Source of the DNA: Enhygromyxa salina
GTDB lineage: Bacteria; Myxococcota_A; Polyangia; Nannocystales; Nannocystaceae
Assembly: GCF_002994615.1 (NCBI RefSeq)
Contig: NZ_PVNK01000081.1
Coordinates: 1 to 64,000, forward strand
Direction of reading: 5' to 3'
DNA length: 64,000 nt
Positions 28,461 through 36,702 of this stretch are shown here, piece by piece (the first letter of the stretch is position 1; each line of letters opens with the position of its first letter). A program made the position numbers and the translations under genes. The notes under the pieces were generated by a model. It was not told the DNA's origin. It was given only the letters and a program-made list of their open reading frames with translations, and made no database searches.

Positions 28461-28823
28461 TCACGAAGGGGCAGCCCAGACGCCGAGCACGTTGCCGCTG
28501 GGGTCGCTAAAGTGGAAGCGCCGCCCGCCCGGGAAGTCGAAGGGCGGCTCGACGATGCGCCCGCCCGCGCGCTCGACCGCCGCGACGCTGGCGTCGAGAT
28601 CGTCCGAGAACAGCACGACCAGCGGCCCGCCGCTCGTGACCTCCTCGCGCTGCGCGAGCCCACCGACCTCGCGCCCCGTCCCGCCGCCGGGCCCCTGGAT
28701 CCCGGCGTAGCCCGGGCCGTAGTCGTTGAAGGTCCAACCGAAGGCTGCGGCGTAGAAGCGCTTGGCCTCGGCCAGGTCGGTGGCCTGAAGCTCGATGTAG
28801 TCGATCGCGTGGTGGGTGTGCAT
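28461..28823 (-). CDS. VOC (glyoxalase/dioxygenase) superfamily protein
   Basis: 120 residues, one VOC domain of two beta-alpha-beta-beta-beta halves. Starts with a His-rich segment, IDYIELQATDLAEAKRFYAAAFGWTFNDYG, the usual VOC opening; ends with RFHFSDPSGNVLGVW, where Asp-Pro-x-Gly-Asn precedes the last strand. Many such proteins bind a metal, isomerise aldehydes or confer drug resistance; nothing here identifies the substrate. Confidence 0.85.
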   Translation of the reverse strand: MHTHHAIDYIELQATDLAEAKRFYAAAFGWTFNDYGPGYAGIQGPGGGTGREVGGLAQREEVTSGGPLVVLFSDDLDASVAAVERAGGRIVEPPFDFPGGRRFHFSDPSGNVLGVWAAPS

Positions 28824-28985
28824 GGCGCTCGGGCGCGAGGATACCCGAGCGAACGAGTCGCGCGCGGCCCTCGACCTTCGTGATTTCGCGCAGGCGCTCG
28901 AGCCCGCGAAGTCGCGCCCCGGGGTCACGCTGAGCGCGAGAGAGTCAGTGACAACGCTCGCCCTCCCGGCGTAAATTGCCCGGGC

Positions 28986-29828
28986 ATGACCTCGGCCCGA
29001 GACGTCTTCCTCGCGCATCTGACCGCGAGCGCGGATGACGAGCGCTACGCCGTGGTCGTCGACGCCCGGCACTCGCTGACCAGGGCCAAGCTCGAGGCCC
29101 TCGATCAGGTCGAAGGTCTCGACGAGGGCGGCCTGCGCCTGGTCATGCCCGGGCTCTACCAGCAGATCATCGCAACCACGATCCAGATCGCGGCGCGGGT
29201 CGGCGTCGCCGTCGGGCTCGCGCTCGAGGCCGTCGACGAGCTCCGCAGCCAGGTCGCGATCGGCAGCTTCTCGCGCCCGGTCCGAGATCAGATGACCGAG
29301 ACCGGCATCGCGATGAAGCGGCGCCACTCGAGCCGCATCGCCAGGCTCGTGTCCGAGGTCGAGGCCCAGCGACTCGCGTGGCGCCACAACCATGAGTTCA
29401 TGTCGTGGCTCGGGTTTCGCCGCGACGACGAGCGCTACCCTGCCCCGGATCGCCGCGCGCGGCTCGAGGCCTTCAAGATCGTCGATCGACTCCTGCGCAG
29501 CCGCGAGGCGGTCTCCGCGATGGTCGGGCACCCGCTCGCGGTCGCGCTCGAGGCCCACGATCGCTTCATGCTCGGCAACCGCTGGCGCCTCGATCCCACC
29601 GTCCCCGAGCACGCGGTCGAGGCCTATGTCTGGCCGCTGCTGGGCTTTCAGACCGAAGAGGTCACCAACATCGAGCTCGCGCGCTACCACTTCGACGCGC
29701 TGGTCGCCGCCGGGGTCGACGATGCGACCCGCGGGGAGAAGCTTGGCGAGCTGCTCAAGCTCTTCGTCAAGCAGCTGGCGAACTCGCTGGAGCACGTCCC
29801 CGAAGGCATCGGAGCCGGGGTCTTGTAG
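28986..29828 (+). CDS. Hypothetical soluble helical protein
   Basis: 280 residues with normal high-GC codon use, so it is probably a real resident gene. It is almost wholly helical and charged, with no membrane segment, signal peptide or Cys pairs. A central phrase (HNHEFMSWLGFRRDDERY) and an end region (KLGELLKLFVKQLANSLEHV) are distinctive, but no family is recognised. It is the last ordinary gene before the accessory region. Confidence 0.6.
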   Translation: MTSARDVFLAHLTASADDERYAVVVDARHSLTRAKLEALDQVEGLDEGGLRLVMPGLYQQIIATTIQIAARVGVAVGLALEAVDELRSQVAIGSFSRPVRDQMTETGIAMKRRHSSRIARLVSEVEAQRLAWRHNHEFMSWLGFRRDDERYPAPDRRARLEAFKIVDRLLRSREAVSAMVGHPLAVALEAHDRFMLGNRWRLDPTVPEHAVEAYVWPLLGFQTEEVTNIELARYHFDALVAAGVDDATRGEKLGELLKLFVKQLANSLEHVPEGIGAGVL

Positions 29829-29902
29829 CTCCGAGGCTCCCAACGCCCGCAACTCATCGGGGCCCTCCAGGAGGTCTTGGAGCTCGACTTCCAGCCGCTT
29901 TG

Positions 29903-30724
29903 CTACGCCGACAACGCCACCAGCCGCCCCGCATCCAGCAGCCCTTCAAACTGCGCGATCACCCGTCGAGCCGTCGCCTCATCCCCCAGCAGCAACCCGG
30001 CCTCGATGTTCCGGGCCTGCGCGGCCTGTGTGAAGTTCGCGGAGGTGATCAAGACCTCGGCACCATCCACGACGATGCACTTCGCGTGCATGCACGCCCG
30101 CTCCGACGTCTCGTCCCGCGTCAGCAACGCTCGCGGGTCATGAAACAGCTCGGGCAAGCGCTCGCCCGGCCAAAGGTCCCGCACAAAGCGCTCGACGAAG
30201 ACCCGAACGAGCGCCGCACTCTCCGTCGTCGTGTCCTTCCAGTCCCGCCCAACATTCACGAACATCCGCACCCGCAGCTCGGGTCGGGCATCCATGTTCC
30301 GGGCCAACGGAGCCCACAGCCCCTGGCCGCGGGCCCGGGCCTCGTCGCTCGTCGGCTGGTCGACGGCGTAGTTCGCCAGCAGCAGATCTCGCTGCGCCCG
30401 AGCGCAGAGGCCACGAACCACCACCGCGGTGTCGCGCGCGCTGTGCTGCTCCGGATCGGTCCACACGAGCTCGACCCGCTCTTCCACCGCCCGTTGCGCG
30501 CGCCGCTCGGCCGCGAGAGTTCGCAAGAGCACGCTTGCCCCGCGCGGCCCGAGCCCCTGAGCACCGAGCGGGCGGAGCTCGCGGGCGACGAGTTCGGCGA
30601 GCTCGCGCGCAACCACTCGTGTCACCGCTGAGAGATCCCCCTCGAGATCGATGCGACCGCTCTCGAACGCGCCAGCGAGCCGTTCGAGCTCGAGCGGGCC
30701 AAGACCCTCGAGCAAGCGGCTCAT
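29903..30724 (-). CDS. drmC: DrmC-like phospholipase D-family protein, orphan
   Basis: 273 residues. A PLD-type HKD motif is in HAKCIVVDGAEVLITSANFT (about residue 215), followed by ARNIEAGLLL; the N-terminal part (LEGLGPLELERLAGAFESG) matches the DISARM DrmC class. In DISARM phage-defence systems DrmC accompanies DrmA helicase, DrmB and a methyltransferase, and is often dispensable. None of these partners is present here. Only one HKD motif is seen, as in other DrmC proteins. Intact reading frame and chromosomal-like GC. Confidence 0.75.
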   Translation of the reverse strand: MSRLLEGLGPLELERLAGAFESGRIDLEGDLSAVTRVVARELAELVARELRPLGAQGLGPRGASVLLRTLAAERRAQRAVEERVELVWTDPEQHSARDTAVVVRGLCARAQRDLLLANYAVDQPTSDEARARGQGLWAPLARNMDARPELRVRMFVNVGRDWKDTTTESAALVRVFVERFVRDLWPGERLPELFHDPRALLTRDETSERACMHAKCIVVDGAEVLITSANFTQAAQARNIEAGLLLGDEATARRVIAQFEGLLDAGRLVALSA

Positions 30725-30726
30725 CC

Positions 30727-30899
30727 GATCACCTCATCTGGGAAGAACTCGACGTCGAGCCGCTCGACGACTCGTGAAGATCGCCAACAGCCCCGACGAG
30801 CTCGAGCGCGCCCTCGCGGAGTTCGGCCTCGGGCCGAGGGCTCCACCGCGCCCTCGACCGACGCTGCCTGGCCAGCTCGACCTCGAGCTCGTCGCCTGA
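30727..30899 (+). pseudogene. Ends of two coupled genes of unknown function
   Basis: A plus-strand frame reads HLIWEELDVEPLDDS and stops at 30775-30777; a GTG at 30774 overlaps it (GTGA) and opens VKIANSPDELERALAEFGLG through to LDLELVA at 30899. Both look coding and are arranged as in an operon, but the first gene has no 5' part and the second is only 41 codons. drmC, on the other strand, begins where the upstream part should be. They are read as leftovers of an operon removed by insertion or deletion. Confidence 0.35.
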
Positions 30900-30925
30900 C
30901 CGACCCGCGAGCCCCGGTTGGGCTA

Positions 30926-30968
30926 GGAGCCCTCGCTGGGGCAGGGAAGGCGTGGTTGCGAGGGCTCC
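30926..30968. repeat. Perfect 10-bp inverted repeat (hairpin)
   Basis: GGAGCCCTCG at 30926-30935 pairs with CGAGGGCTCC at 30959-30968 across a 23-base loop, and a third copy of AGGAGCCCT follows at about 30976. No T-run, so a classical terminator is unlikely. The 30.9-31.29 kb stretch otherwise holds only a possible 38-codon frame at 31131-31247 (MFSAAGRWLSAAGE), not convincing enough to call. Confidence 0.5.
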
Positions 30969-31288
30969 CAAACGCTAGGAGCCCTGCCAGCGGGATGCGA
31001 ATTTTCGCAACGATGGCGCGTGCTTGGCACGCATCCCACCGGAATTACTGGGGTTCTTTGTGCCGCGTGGTTCCGTTTCGTTCCGGGCGGGGGAGGCTGC
31101 CGGAGCAGATTCACAGCACATTCGCGGAACATGTTCTCGGCGGCCGGGCGGTGGCTGAGTGCGGCAGGCGAGGGCCTGGTCCTTGCACTGAGTGCGTCGC
31201 TCCTGGTCCGAGATGCATCGAAGTTTAGCTCGGGGGACGAAGCATGACCAGCTAGTGCTCAGGTCCGAGGCCGTCTATCCTACTCCCG

Positions 31289-31850
31289 GTGACCGATCGA
31301 GACATCGAGCGTGAACTCCGAGCCGCCCAGGATCGCAACCGCGCGCTCCACGATGCCCTTTGAGCGCGAACGAAGCTGAGCCTCAACAGCCAGTTCCTGC
31401 TCGACTCGCTCACCCTCGAGGACGCCGTCATCGAACCACGCGCCGAGGCCACGTACCGCCCGCCCCGGTTCGCGTCTCGGCTCCTGCCCAAGCACTTGTT
31501 TCGCGCCCTCGAACAACGGCTCGCCGAGCTGCGCGCCATCAACGACGTCATGGCAGGCATCGAGGTCGATCGCGCCGAGATCCTACTCCATGCAGACCTC
31601 GAGCGCCACGAGCTCGTCGACCGTTGGCTCGAGTGGGCCGACGCCTATGTCCAACACCGGCTCTCACGCAAGAACCCCAAGGACGAGGGCAACCCCTTGC
31701 TCACCTACCTCCGGATCTACGATGAGTTGTTGCCCTGGTTTGATGAGCTCGCCTACGGAAAACCGGAAGACCGGCGGATCGACACTGTCCACCGTCACAT
31801 CCTCGGCTCGGTCGTGGAGTACATCCCCTGGCGCCTCTACCCAGGAGCAA
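31289..31850 (+). pseudogene. Hypothetical gene with in-frame TGA and foreign 3' end
   Basis: GTG 31289 begins VTDRDIERELRAAQDRNRAL; a TGA near 31361 interrupts the frame, which then continues in the same register (KLSLNSQFLLDSLTLEDAVI, later EWADAYVQHRLSRKNPKDEG, HILGSVVEYIPW). At about 31833 it runs directly into the middle of an XRE regulator in another frame. The helical product is unrecognised. One stop and a lost 3' end mark it as decayed. Confidence 0.5.
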
Positions 31851-32075
31851 CTTGCGGAGCGATCCGACCTCTCCCCCGACACCGTACGCCGCATCGAACT
31901 AAACAGAGGAACGACCACTGTCGTCACACTGACGAAGCTTGCTCGTGGGCTCGCTATCCGGCCGAGTACACTCTTCGCCAGATTGGAGCAAGGGCGATCT
32001 TTGCTGCACCTTGAGATCGTGGACCTGCTGGAGTCCCGGTCGAACAAGGAGTACGAACTCGGCTCAAAATATTGA
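31834..32075 (+). pseudogene. XRE-family regulator, N-terminally truncated
   Basis: TQEQLAERSDLSPDTVRRIE is the second and third helix of a Cro/C1-type HTH, followed by LTKLARGLAIRPSTLFARLE and a short helical tail ending at 32075. The first HTH helix and start codon are missing; the sequence joins the preceding gene fragment at about 31833. Confidence 0.6.
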
Positions 32076-32181
32076 GGATCCTGTTCGCCAGTGACAATCA
32101 TCACAGCAGCAACCAATAGGCCACCCCCAAACGGTCGACAAAAGATTGTCCTGGGTTCGCCGAAAAGGTAGCGTAGTGCCC

Positions 32182-33111
32182 ATGACCAAGCCTGGAGACG
32201 TCGTCGAGAGTGCCCTGAGCTGGGTTTCCGGCGGACCGGTAGTGAATGCCATCAAACTTGCAGCCAAATGGGGCCAGGAGATAATAGCGGAAGAAAACAG
32301 TCGGCAACAAAACGCCGACTATGAACTCATCCTGGCAGAGATCGCCAACTGCGCCGAACACCGGGACAGAGTCCAAGAGTTCGAGTGGTACCAACAACGG
32401 CTCAGAGACCCACATGTCTCAGAGAAGATCTTGGGGACATTTCGGTCGATGCAGCGGGCCCAAAGCCGCTCAGCGCGAGTCTCAGCAGCGAAACTGCTTG
32501 GCAAGTACCTTGGTTCTGGGAAGATTTCAGATCACCTATTCCGTTCACTAGGCCGCTTCCTGGAAATGGCGAACGATGATGAGGTGAGGTGCGCGATCGA
32601 AATCTCTCAGATCGTACGGAGTCATAAAGAAGCGGGACTTGAACTCAGCGCGACCGCCAAGGGGGTGAGGCTTCGAAGCCAGGCCAAACTTTCGCCTGAC
32701 GCCATCCCAATGACCAGTCCACCTGCCATCGTGAGGCAGACCATGGTCCAACTGAAGCAAGTCGGGCTTGGACTTGAAGCTGCGAGTGGACTGAACAGCA
32801 TCTCATCTCCTGGAACCATCCTCTTCACGGAAGACCTGATCAGCAGCGCCGCCACGATGGGCGCCTATCTGGTTGCAGACCCACTTGTGGAGGAGCGCAT
32901 TCTACACTGGGTCGCGGAGCAGCCTGAAACGTGGACCCGAACCATAGATTTGCGTGACTGGCTGGACCAGCAAATCCCGGGCGGCATTCGCCCCAGTGAA
33001 CTGGATTCTGCCCTTCGAAAACTCAGCCAAGAGAAGATGATCGCCATAAAGATCGAAGACATGCTGAGTTATATCCGTACCATCAGTCCTGACACCAACG
33101 AGGCGTCATGA
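32182..33111 (+). CDS. Hypothetical protein of low-GC two-gene cassette (gene 1)
   Basis: 309 residues from ATG 32182 (MTKPGDVVESALSW). An amphipathic start (WVSGGPVVNAIKLAAKWGQE) leads into a helical region with regular helix pairs to about residue 150, a Pro/Ser-containing linker, then a region with short strands. The end (RTIDLRDWLDQQIPGGIRPS, then LDSALRKLSQEKMIAIKI) resembles a winged-helix domain. No known family is certain; it faintly recalls membrane-associated Abi-type helical proteins. GC is visibly lower than in the flanks and codon use is mixed, which suggests recent transfer. It overlaps gene 2 by 4 bases (ATGA), so both proteins are probably made together and may form a complex. 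Confidence 0.65.
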   Translation: MTKPGDVVESALSWVSGGPVVNAIKLAAKWGQEIIAEENSRQQNADYELILAEIANCAEHRDRVQEFEWYQQRLRDPHVSEKILGTFRSMQRAQSRSARVSAAKLLGKYLGSGKISDHLFRSLGRFLEMANDDEVRCAIEISQIVRSHKEAGLELSATAKGVRLRSQAKLSPDAIPMTSPPAIVRQTMVQLKQVGLGLEAASGLNSISSPGTILFTEDLISSAATMGAYLVADPLVEERILHWVAEQPETWTRTIDLRDWLDQQIPGGIRPSELDSALRKLSQEKMIAIKIEDMLSYIRTISPDTNEAS

Positions 33112-33944
33112 GCATCTCATACGACGATATCATTCAAGCAATTACTGTCGATCGACACTCTGTCGTTTGCATCGATGATGGAGGATCCCCGCATCACAAG
33201 TTAGGCGCAGAGTTTCTCGTTCAGGGCTTCCATCTCTTTGTCGCCATCGTCTGTTCGCCCGAGAGCTACATTGAGCTGACCGCAGCTCACGAGGACTGGA
33301 AAAAGAAAGCCGCCGAACGTCTCGGAATCTCGCGGGACCCGGAACTACATGCCGCCGACCTAAACATTCCCAAGAGCAATTCAACCTGGAAGGGCGTAGA
33401 CTCTGAGGTGCGAGCGAATTTGATGCGGGAGGCGGCCGACAAGTTTCTTCCGCATGTGGACAAGGTCGCGTACGGATACATCGGCAAAGATCAGCACCTT
33501 GAAATTATGAGTCACCCGGGGGTGCAGTCGGCAGTCGAGAGTCAAGGAGACCTGGCCGAGCGCTTCAAAGACGTCAAAAAAGGTCTCGAGCTAACATTTT
33601 ACAAGGCACTCTCAAATCTGCTCGCACAGAGTACCGCGGAGACTTTCATCGTAATGCAGGATGCGGGACGCATCGCGCCCGAGAACATCGAGACGATATT
33701 CCAACCTCACGTCAATATCTGGGAAAGCAGCGTCATTCATTTGGACTCCGAAGTCATCGCGGGCATACAGGTGGCCGACCTGATATCCTGGTCGCTCAAC
33801 AGGGAAGCGTTCACCAAGAGTCGGATTAGCCAAGGTGACGACCCGACGCCATTCGGCATGATTGCGAACGAAGTTCGCAAGGCCGTCAAGCCAAAGCTGA
33901 TTCATCTCTTCGATGTGCCGGACGACTCCGCAGCTTCCGTGTAG
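33108..33944 (+). CDS. DUF3800-like protein of low-GC two-gene cassette (gene 2)
   Basis: 278 residues. Early strand VVCIDDGGSPHH (Asp23/Asp24) stands where DUF3800 proteins have Y-x-D-E-S-G; ELHAADL (79-85) matches the second acidic/His site, and VIHLDSEVIAGIQVADLISW near residue 215-230 is the characteristic closing D-S...Q-x-A-D motif. These spaced acidic residues suggest a metal-dependent RNase H-like nuclease fold; this is inference, and the first acidic pair is DD rather than DE. Fully intact, low GC, coupled to gene 1 by ATGA. DUF3800 genes are frequently found in defence islands and mobile elements. Confidence 0.7.
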   Translation: MSISYDDIIQAITVDRHSVVCIDDGGSPHHKLGAEFLVQGFHLFVAIVCSPESYIELTAAHEDWKKKAAERLGISRDPELHAADLNIPKSNSTWKGVDSEVRANLMREAADKFLPHVDKVAYGYIGKDQHLEIMSHPGVQSAVESQGDLAERFKDVKKGLELTFYKALSNLLAQSTAETFIVMQDAGRIAPENIETIFQPHVNIWESSVIHLDSEVIAGIQVADLISWSLNREAFTKSRISQGDDPTPFGMIANEVRKAVKPKLIHLFDVPDDSAASV

Positions 33945-34021
33945 AAGCGACAGACTCAACTCTGCGGTAGGAACGCCCCCACCCCACAGCCGTTTCTGTA
34001 GCTGCGATCCGGCCTACGGTG

Positions 34022-34040
34022 GCAGGTATGAAATACCTGC
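34022..34040. repeat. 8-bp perfect inverted repeat, possible operator
   Basis: GCAGGTAT-GAA-ATACCTGC, a 19-bp dyad with 3-bp spacer, lies 96 bases before the integrase-like start and 77 bases after the DUF3800 gene. Size and symmetry fit a dimeric repressor site, or part of an attachment region. A second hairpin, GCCCC-ATCGTA-GGGGC, is at about 34111. Confidence 0.35.
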
Positions 34041-34135
34041 TTCCAGTCGCAGTGGCAGGTGCCGAGACTCGTCCAGTGGTGGGTCGTGCTATCTTCGCTC
34101 AGCCAAATCTGCCCCATCGTAGGGGCAATCCAACG

Positions 34136-34195
34136 ATGAGCATCAGGAAGCGAAAGTGGCGCGACAAGCAAGGGCGCCAACACGAGAAGTTGCAG
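34136..34195 (+). pseudogene. Tyrosine-integrase-like N-terminal fragment
   Basis: ATG 34136 opens MSIRKRKWRDKQGRQHEK, the charged opening beta strand typical of tyrosine integrases (KRKWRDKxG). The sequence loses coding character after about 20 codons, where it meets the SAP-like fragment of the opposite strand. It suggests an integrated element whose recombinase was deleted. Confidence 0.4.
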
Positions 34196-34541
34196 TTGCG
34201 AGGGGCGCAGCGCGGGGCTGTACGGGCGTTGTGGGGGGCGGCGCGGGCGTCTGGGTGTCAGAGGTGGAACGGGCGGCAGGCGATCGAGCAGCGAGTAGCG
34301 TGGCCCGGTCTTCGGCCTTGTTGCCCGCGCTCGGGAGCTCGTGTCGCTTGCACAGCTTCGCTAGCTCTCTGGCGTTGAGGCGACCGAGGATCGCGTCGAG
34401 AGTTGCGGCCTCGGTCGCGTTCAGAGCTTCGATGAGCTGGTCGGCGTCGGCTGCGGCGGGGATGTCGAGTTCAAAGTGCTGGCGCAACCGAAGGAGTCGC
34501 TTGCGACTGAGCTGATCGAGAATGCTGCGCTTGCTCGGCAT
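34143..34541 (-). pseudogene. SAP-like N-terminal fragment, possibly of a restriction or defence protein
   Basis: 132 residues from ATG 34541 (MPSKRSILDQL). LSRKRLLRLRQHFELDIPAA and LNARELAKLCKRHELPSAGN are two SAP-like helix-extended-helix units such as begin some type I restriction methyltransferases and related defence enzymes. After residue 95 the sequence turns into Pro/Thr/Ala low complexity and stops without a catalytic domain. Probably a truncated gene; a stand-alone DNA-binding protein is possible. Upstream, 34542-34757 shows no gene. Confidence 0.45.
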
Positions 34542-34757
34542 GCGCCACGCCCCGCTCGACGTGGTCGTCGGCCTGCGAGGCGTATCTGGGACGGGTCGCT
34601 GCGGACAGGACTCGTTTCGGCGCGATGTCGCCCCCGAACTTGGCCGGTCCCGTTGCTGCCCGCCCTCCCGCAAGAGACGGTGGCCCAGCTCCCGGGCACC
34701 TCGCTGGCTCACGCATGAGCTCTGCAAAGCGAGCCCACGACGGCCGAGTAGCTGGTC

Positions 34758-35720
34758 GTGGCTGCTCCCTCGCCGTGCTCGACGACTCCGCGCCGAGACA
34801 GCTACCAGCGCCGCCGGCCCGACGAGACGCTGCTGTACCAGCTCATCGATGAGCACTGGCCGACCTTCCTCGAGCGCGCCGAGCAGTCCGCCGGCTTGCC
34901 TGACTTCATCGTCGAGGAGTTCGAGGCCTACCTGCGCTGCGGCATGCTCGAGCACGGCCTCGCCCAGTTTGCTTGCCGGCAATGTGGCGAGTCGCTGGCC
35001 GTGGCGTTCTCGTGCAAGAAGCGAGGATTCTGCCCGTCATGCACGGGCCGGCGCATGGCTGACGTCGCGGCCCACCTCGTCGACGAGGTGTTCCCGGAGG
35101 TCCCGGTGCGGCAGTGGGTCTGCTCGCTGCCGTGGCGGCTGCGCTATGCGATGGGCTACGACCGCAAGCTATGTGCTGACGTGCTCGACGCGTTCATCGT
35201 CTCGTTGCGCCGCTCGCTTCGGCGCCGAGCGAAGGCGCAGCTCGGCCTGCGCTCGGTCGACGATCCGCTGTTCGGTGCCGTCACTTTCATTCAGCGCGGC
35301 GACTCCTCGCTGCGCCTGAACGTGCACTTCCATTGCCTCGTGATCGACGGCGTGTACGTGAGGGACGAACGAGGTGCGCTGCGCTTCCACGAGCTCGGCG
35401 CTCCCACCCACGAGGAGCTCACCGACGTAGCGAGGTGGACCCACGAGCGACTCGGCCTCGTGCTCGAACGTCACGGTCGCTCGCTCGACGAGCTCGCCGG
35501 TGACGCCGCGACCGACCTACTCGGGCAAGAGCAGCCGGTCCTCGCGTCGTGCTATGGGGCCTCGACCGCGGACCGACAGCTGCTCGGCGACGCACCTGGG
35601 CAGTAGACTCGCAAGCTCGCGCACGCGGTGCGAGAAGTCGCCAAGCCCAACGACGCGCTCGCCGAAGTTGGTGGCGTAAACGTGCACGCGGGCGCGGCCG
35701 TGCCTCGCCGCGATCGCCAA
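34758..35720 (+). mobile_element. IS91-family transposase remnant with in-frame stop
   Basis: Starts at GTG 34758 and reads YQRRRPDETLLYQLIDEHW, the IS91 Y2-transposase opening. A zinc-binding region follows (CRQCGESLAVAFSCKKRGFCPSCTGRR), then VRQWVCSLPWRLRYAMG and the HUH site LNVHFHCLVIDGVY. TAG at 35604-35606 interrupts the frame, which continues in register as KLAHAVREV...VNVHAGAAVPRRDRQ and is then lost near 35720; the catalytic tyrosine region is absent. IS91 moves by rolling-circle replication; this copy cannot make a full enzyme. Its ends were not identified. Confidence 0.8.
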
Positions 35721-35891
35721 CTCCTCAAGGTCGCCAAGGGCTTCGGCCTGTCCGTCGGCAGGCTGCTCGACGACAACTTCGACGAGATCGACGAGGTCAG
35801 CGCGTACATGCGCCAGCTGCCGGAGATGGAGCAGGAGGTCGCCACCGCGGTGCTCCGCATGCTCCACGACTACGCGACCGGCGAGATCTGA
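35721..35891 (+). pseudogene. C-terminal fragment of a small regulator-like protein
   Basis: In the same frame as the IS91 fragment, coding continues as LLKVAKGFGLSVGRLLDDNF and MRQLPEMEQEVATAVLRMLH, ending at 35891. This helical phrase looks like the tail of an XRE-type regulator, with no transposase character, so the IS91 gene has recombined into another gene. The next 110 bases to 36000 hold nothing recognisable. Confidence 0.4.
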
Positions 35892-36000
35892 GCACCGACC
35901 GCCACGACGGGTCGGGATCGACGAGTCACTCGCCGGCCCGGCCCGTTCGATCTACGTGGCCTGGTCGACGAGCCTACTTGTGGTCGTCGGGATCGCCACC

Positions 36001-36702
36001 CTAGGTCCAATCCTCGTCGGAAGACCATTTCCATTCATCACCTGATGATAAAAATCCACCAGCATCATTACTAATGAAATCAGCAATATTGTGAAACACA
36101 ACTTCCCCTTGAAGCGTGAGTGCGATGATATGAGTGTTGCGGTTCTTCATATCCGGAATGGAAAAAATACAGACACCGCCCGGCTCTCGGGGGATAACCT
36201 CTGTATTGTCCTCAATGCATCGCAATGCACTGGTATGAGTGACGAGCTCCGGAGTTATCTTCTTGGCCGCCATGATTGCCACGATCATGAGACCCCGCGC
36301 ATCGGTCTCGATGGCGATTCCGGCCTCCCGACCTTTCTTGAGAACGCTCCAGAGCCCCAACCCCGCCGCCTTTATAAAATCCCACGTAAGACCAGACGCC
36401 ACGGCACCAAGCACCCATAGGGCAATGCCGAACTCTCCCTCACTATGGGGCGGCCGCCCCGGATCATCCCACCGCTTGTCAAAGTAGGGGTCGAGTTTTT
36501 CGTCAACTACCCTAAGAATCGGATTAAGCGCAGCATTGAACTCGTCCTCGGCATCCCGCAGCCGTTGCTCATACTCTTCCTCCCCTGCACCCAACTCATC
36601 GCCATCAATTGGCGTCCATGCGCCCTCCCCTTCAGGGATGTAGATGTACACGACGAGACCATCCTCGAGGTTTCCGGGTTGGTCAGGAATCCGGGTCGCC
36701 AT
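36001..36702 (-). CDS. Low-GC orphan protein
   Basis: 233 residues from ATG 36702 (MATRIPDQPGNLEDG). Acidic N-terminal third with long helices (EEEYEQRLRDAEDEFNAALN), then a hydrophobic patch about residues 93-122 (GIALWVLGAVASGLTWDFIK), which may be one membrane-associated helix, then alternating strands (GGVCIFSIPDMKNRNTHIIA) and an acidic, Trp-rich tail. No family is recognised. Base composition is clearly lower in GC than the resident genes, which suggests recent transfer; it might be an immunity or defence component, but nothing proves it. Confidence 0.55.
   Translation of the reverse strand: MATRIPDQPGNLEDGLVVYIYIPEGEGAWTPIDGDELGAGEEEYEQRLRDAEDEFNAALNPILRVVDEKLDPYFDKRWDDPGRPPHSEGEFGIALWVLGAVASGLTWDFIKAAGLGLWSVLKKGREAGIAIETDARGLMIVAIMAAKKITPELVTHTSALRCIEDNTEVIPREPGGVCIFSIPDMKNRNTHIIALTLQGEVVFHNIADFISNDAGGFLSSGDEWKWSSDEDWT

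Noticed and set aside
26525..28663. Longer form of PEP carboxykinase starting at 28663
   Set aside because: The extra 114 codons overlap the VOC gene on the same strand in another frame and do not match the PEPCK N-terminus; ATG 28321 fits.
29903..34541. Complete DISARM or restriction-modification system
   Set aside because: Only a DrmC-like protein and a SAP-like fragment are present; no helicase, no methyltransferase catalytic motif.
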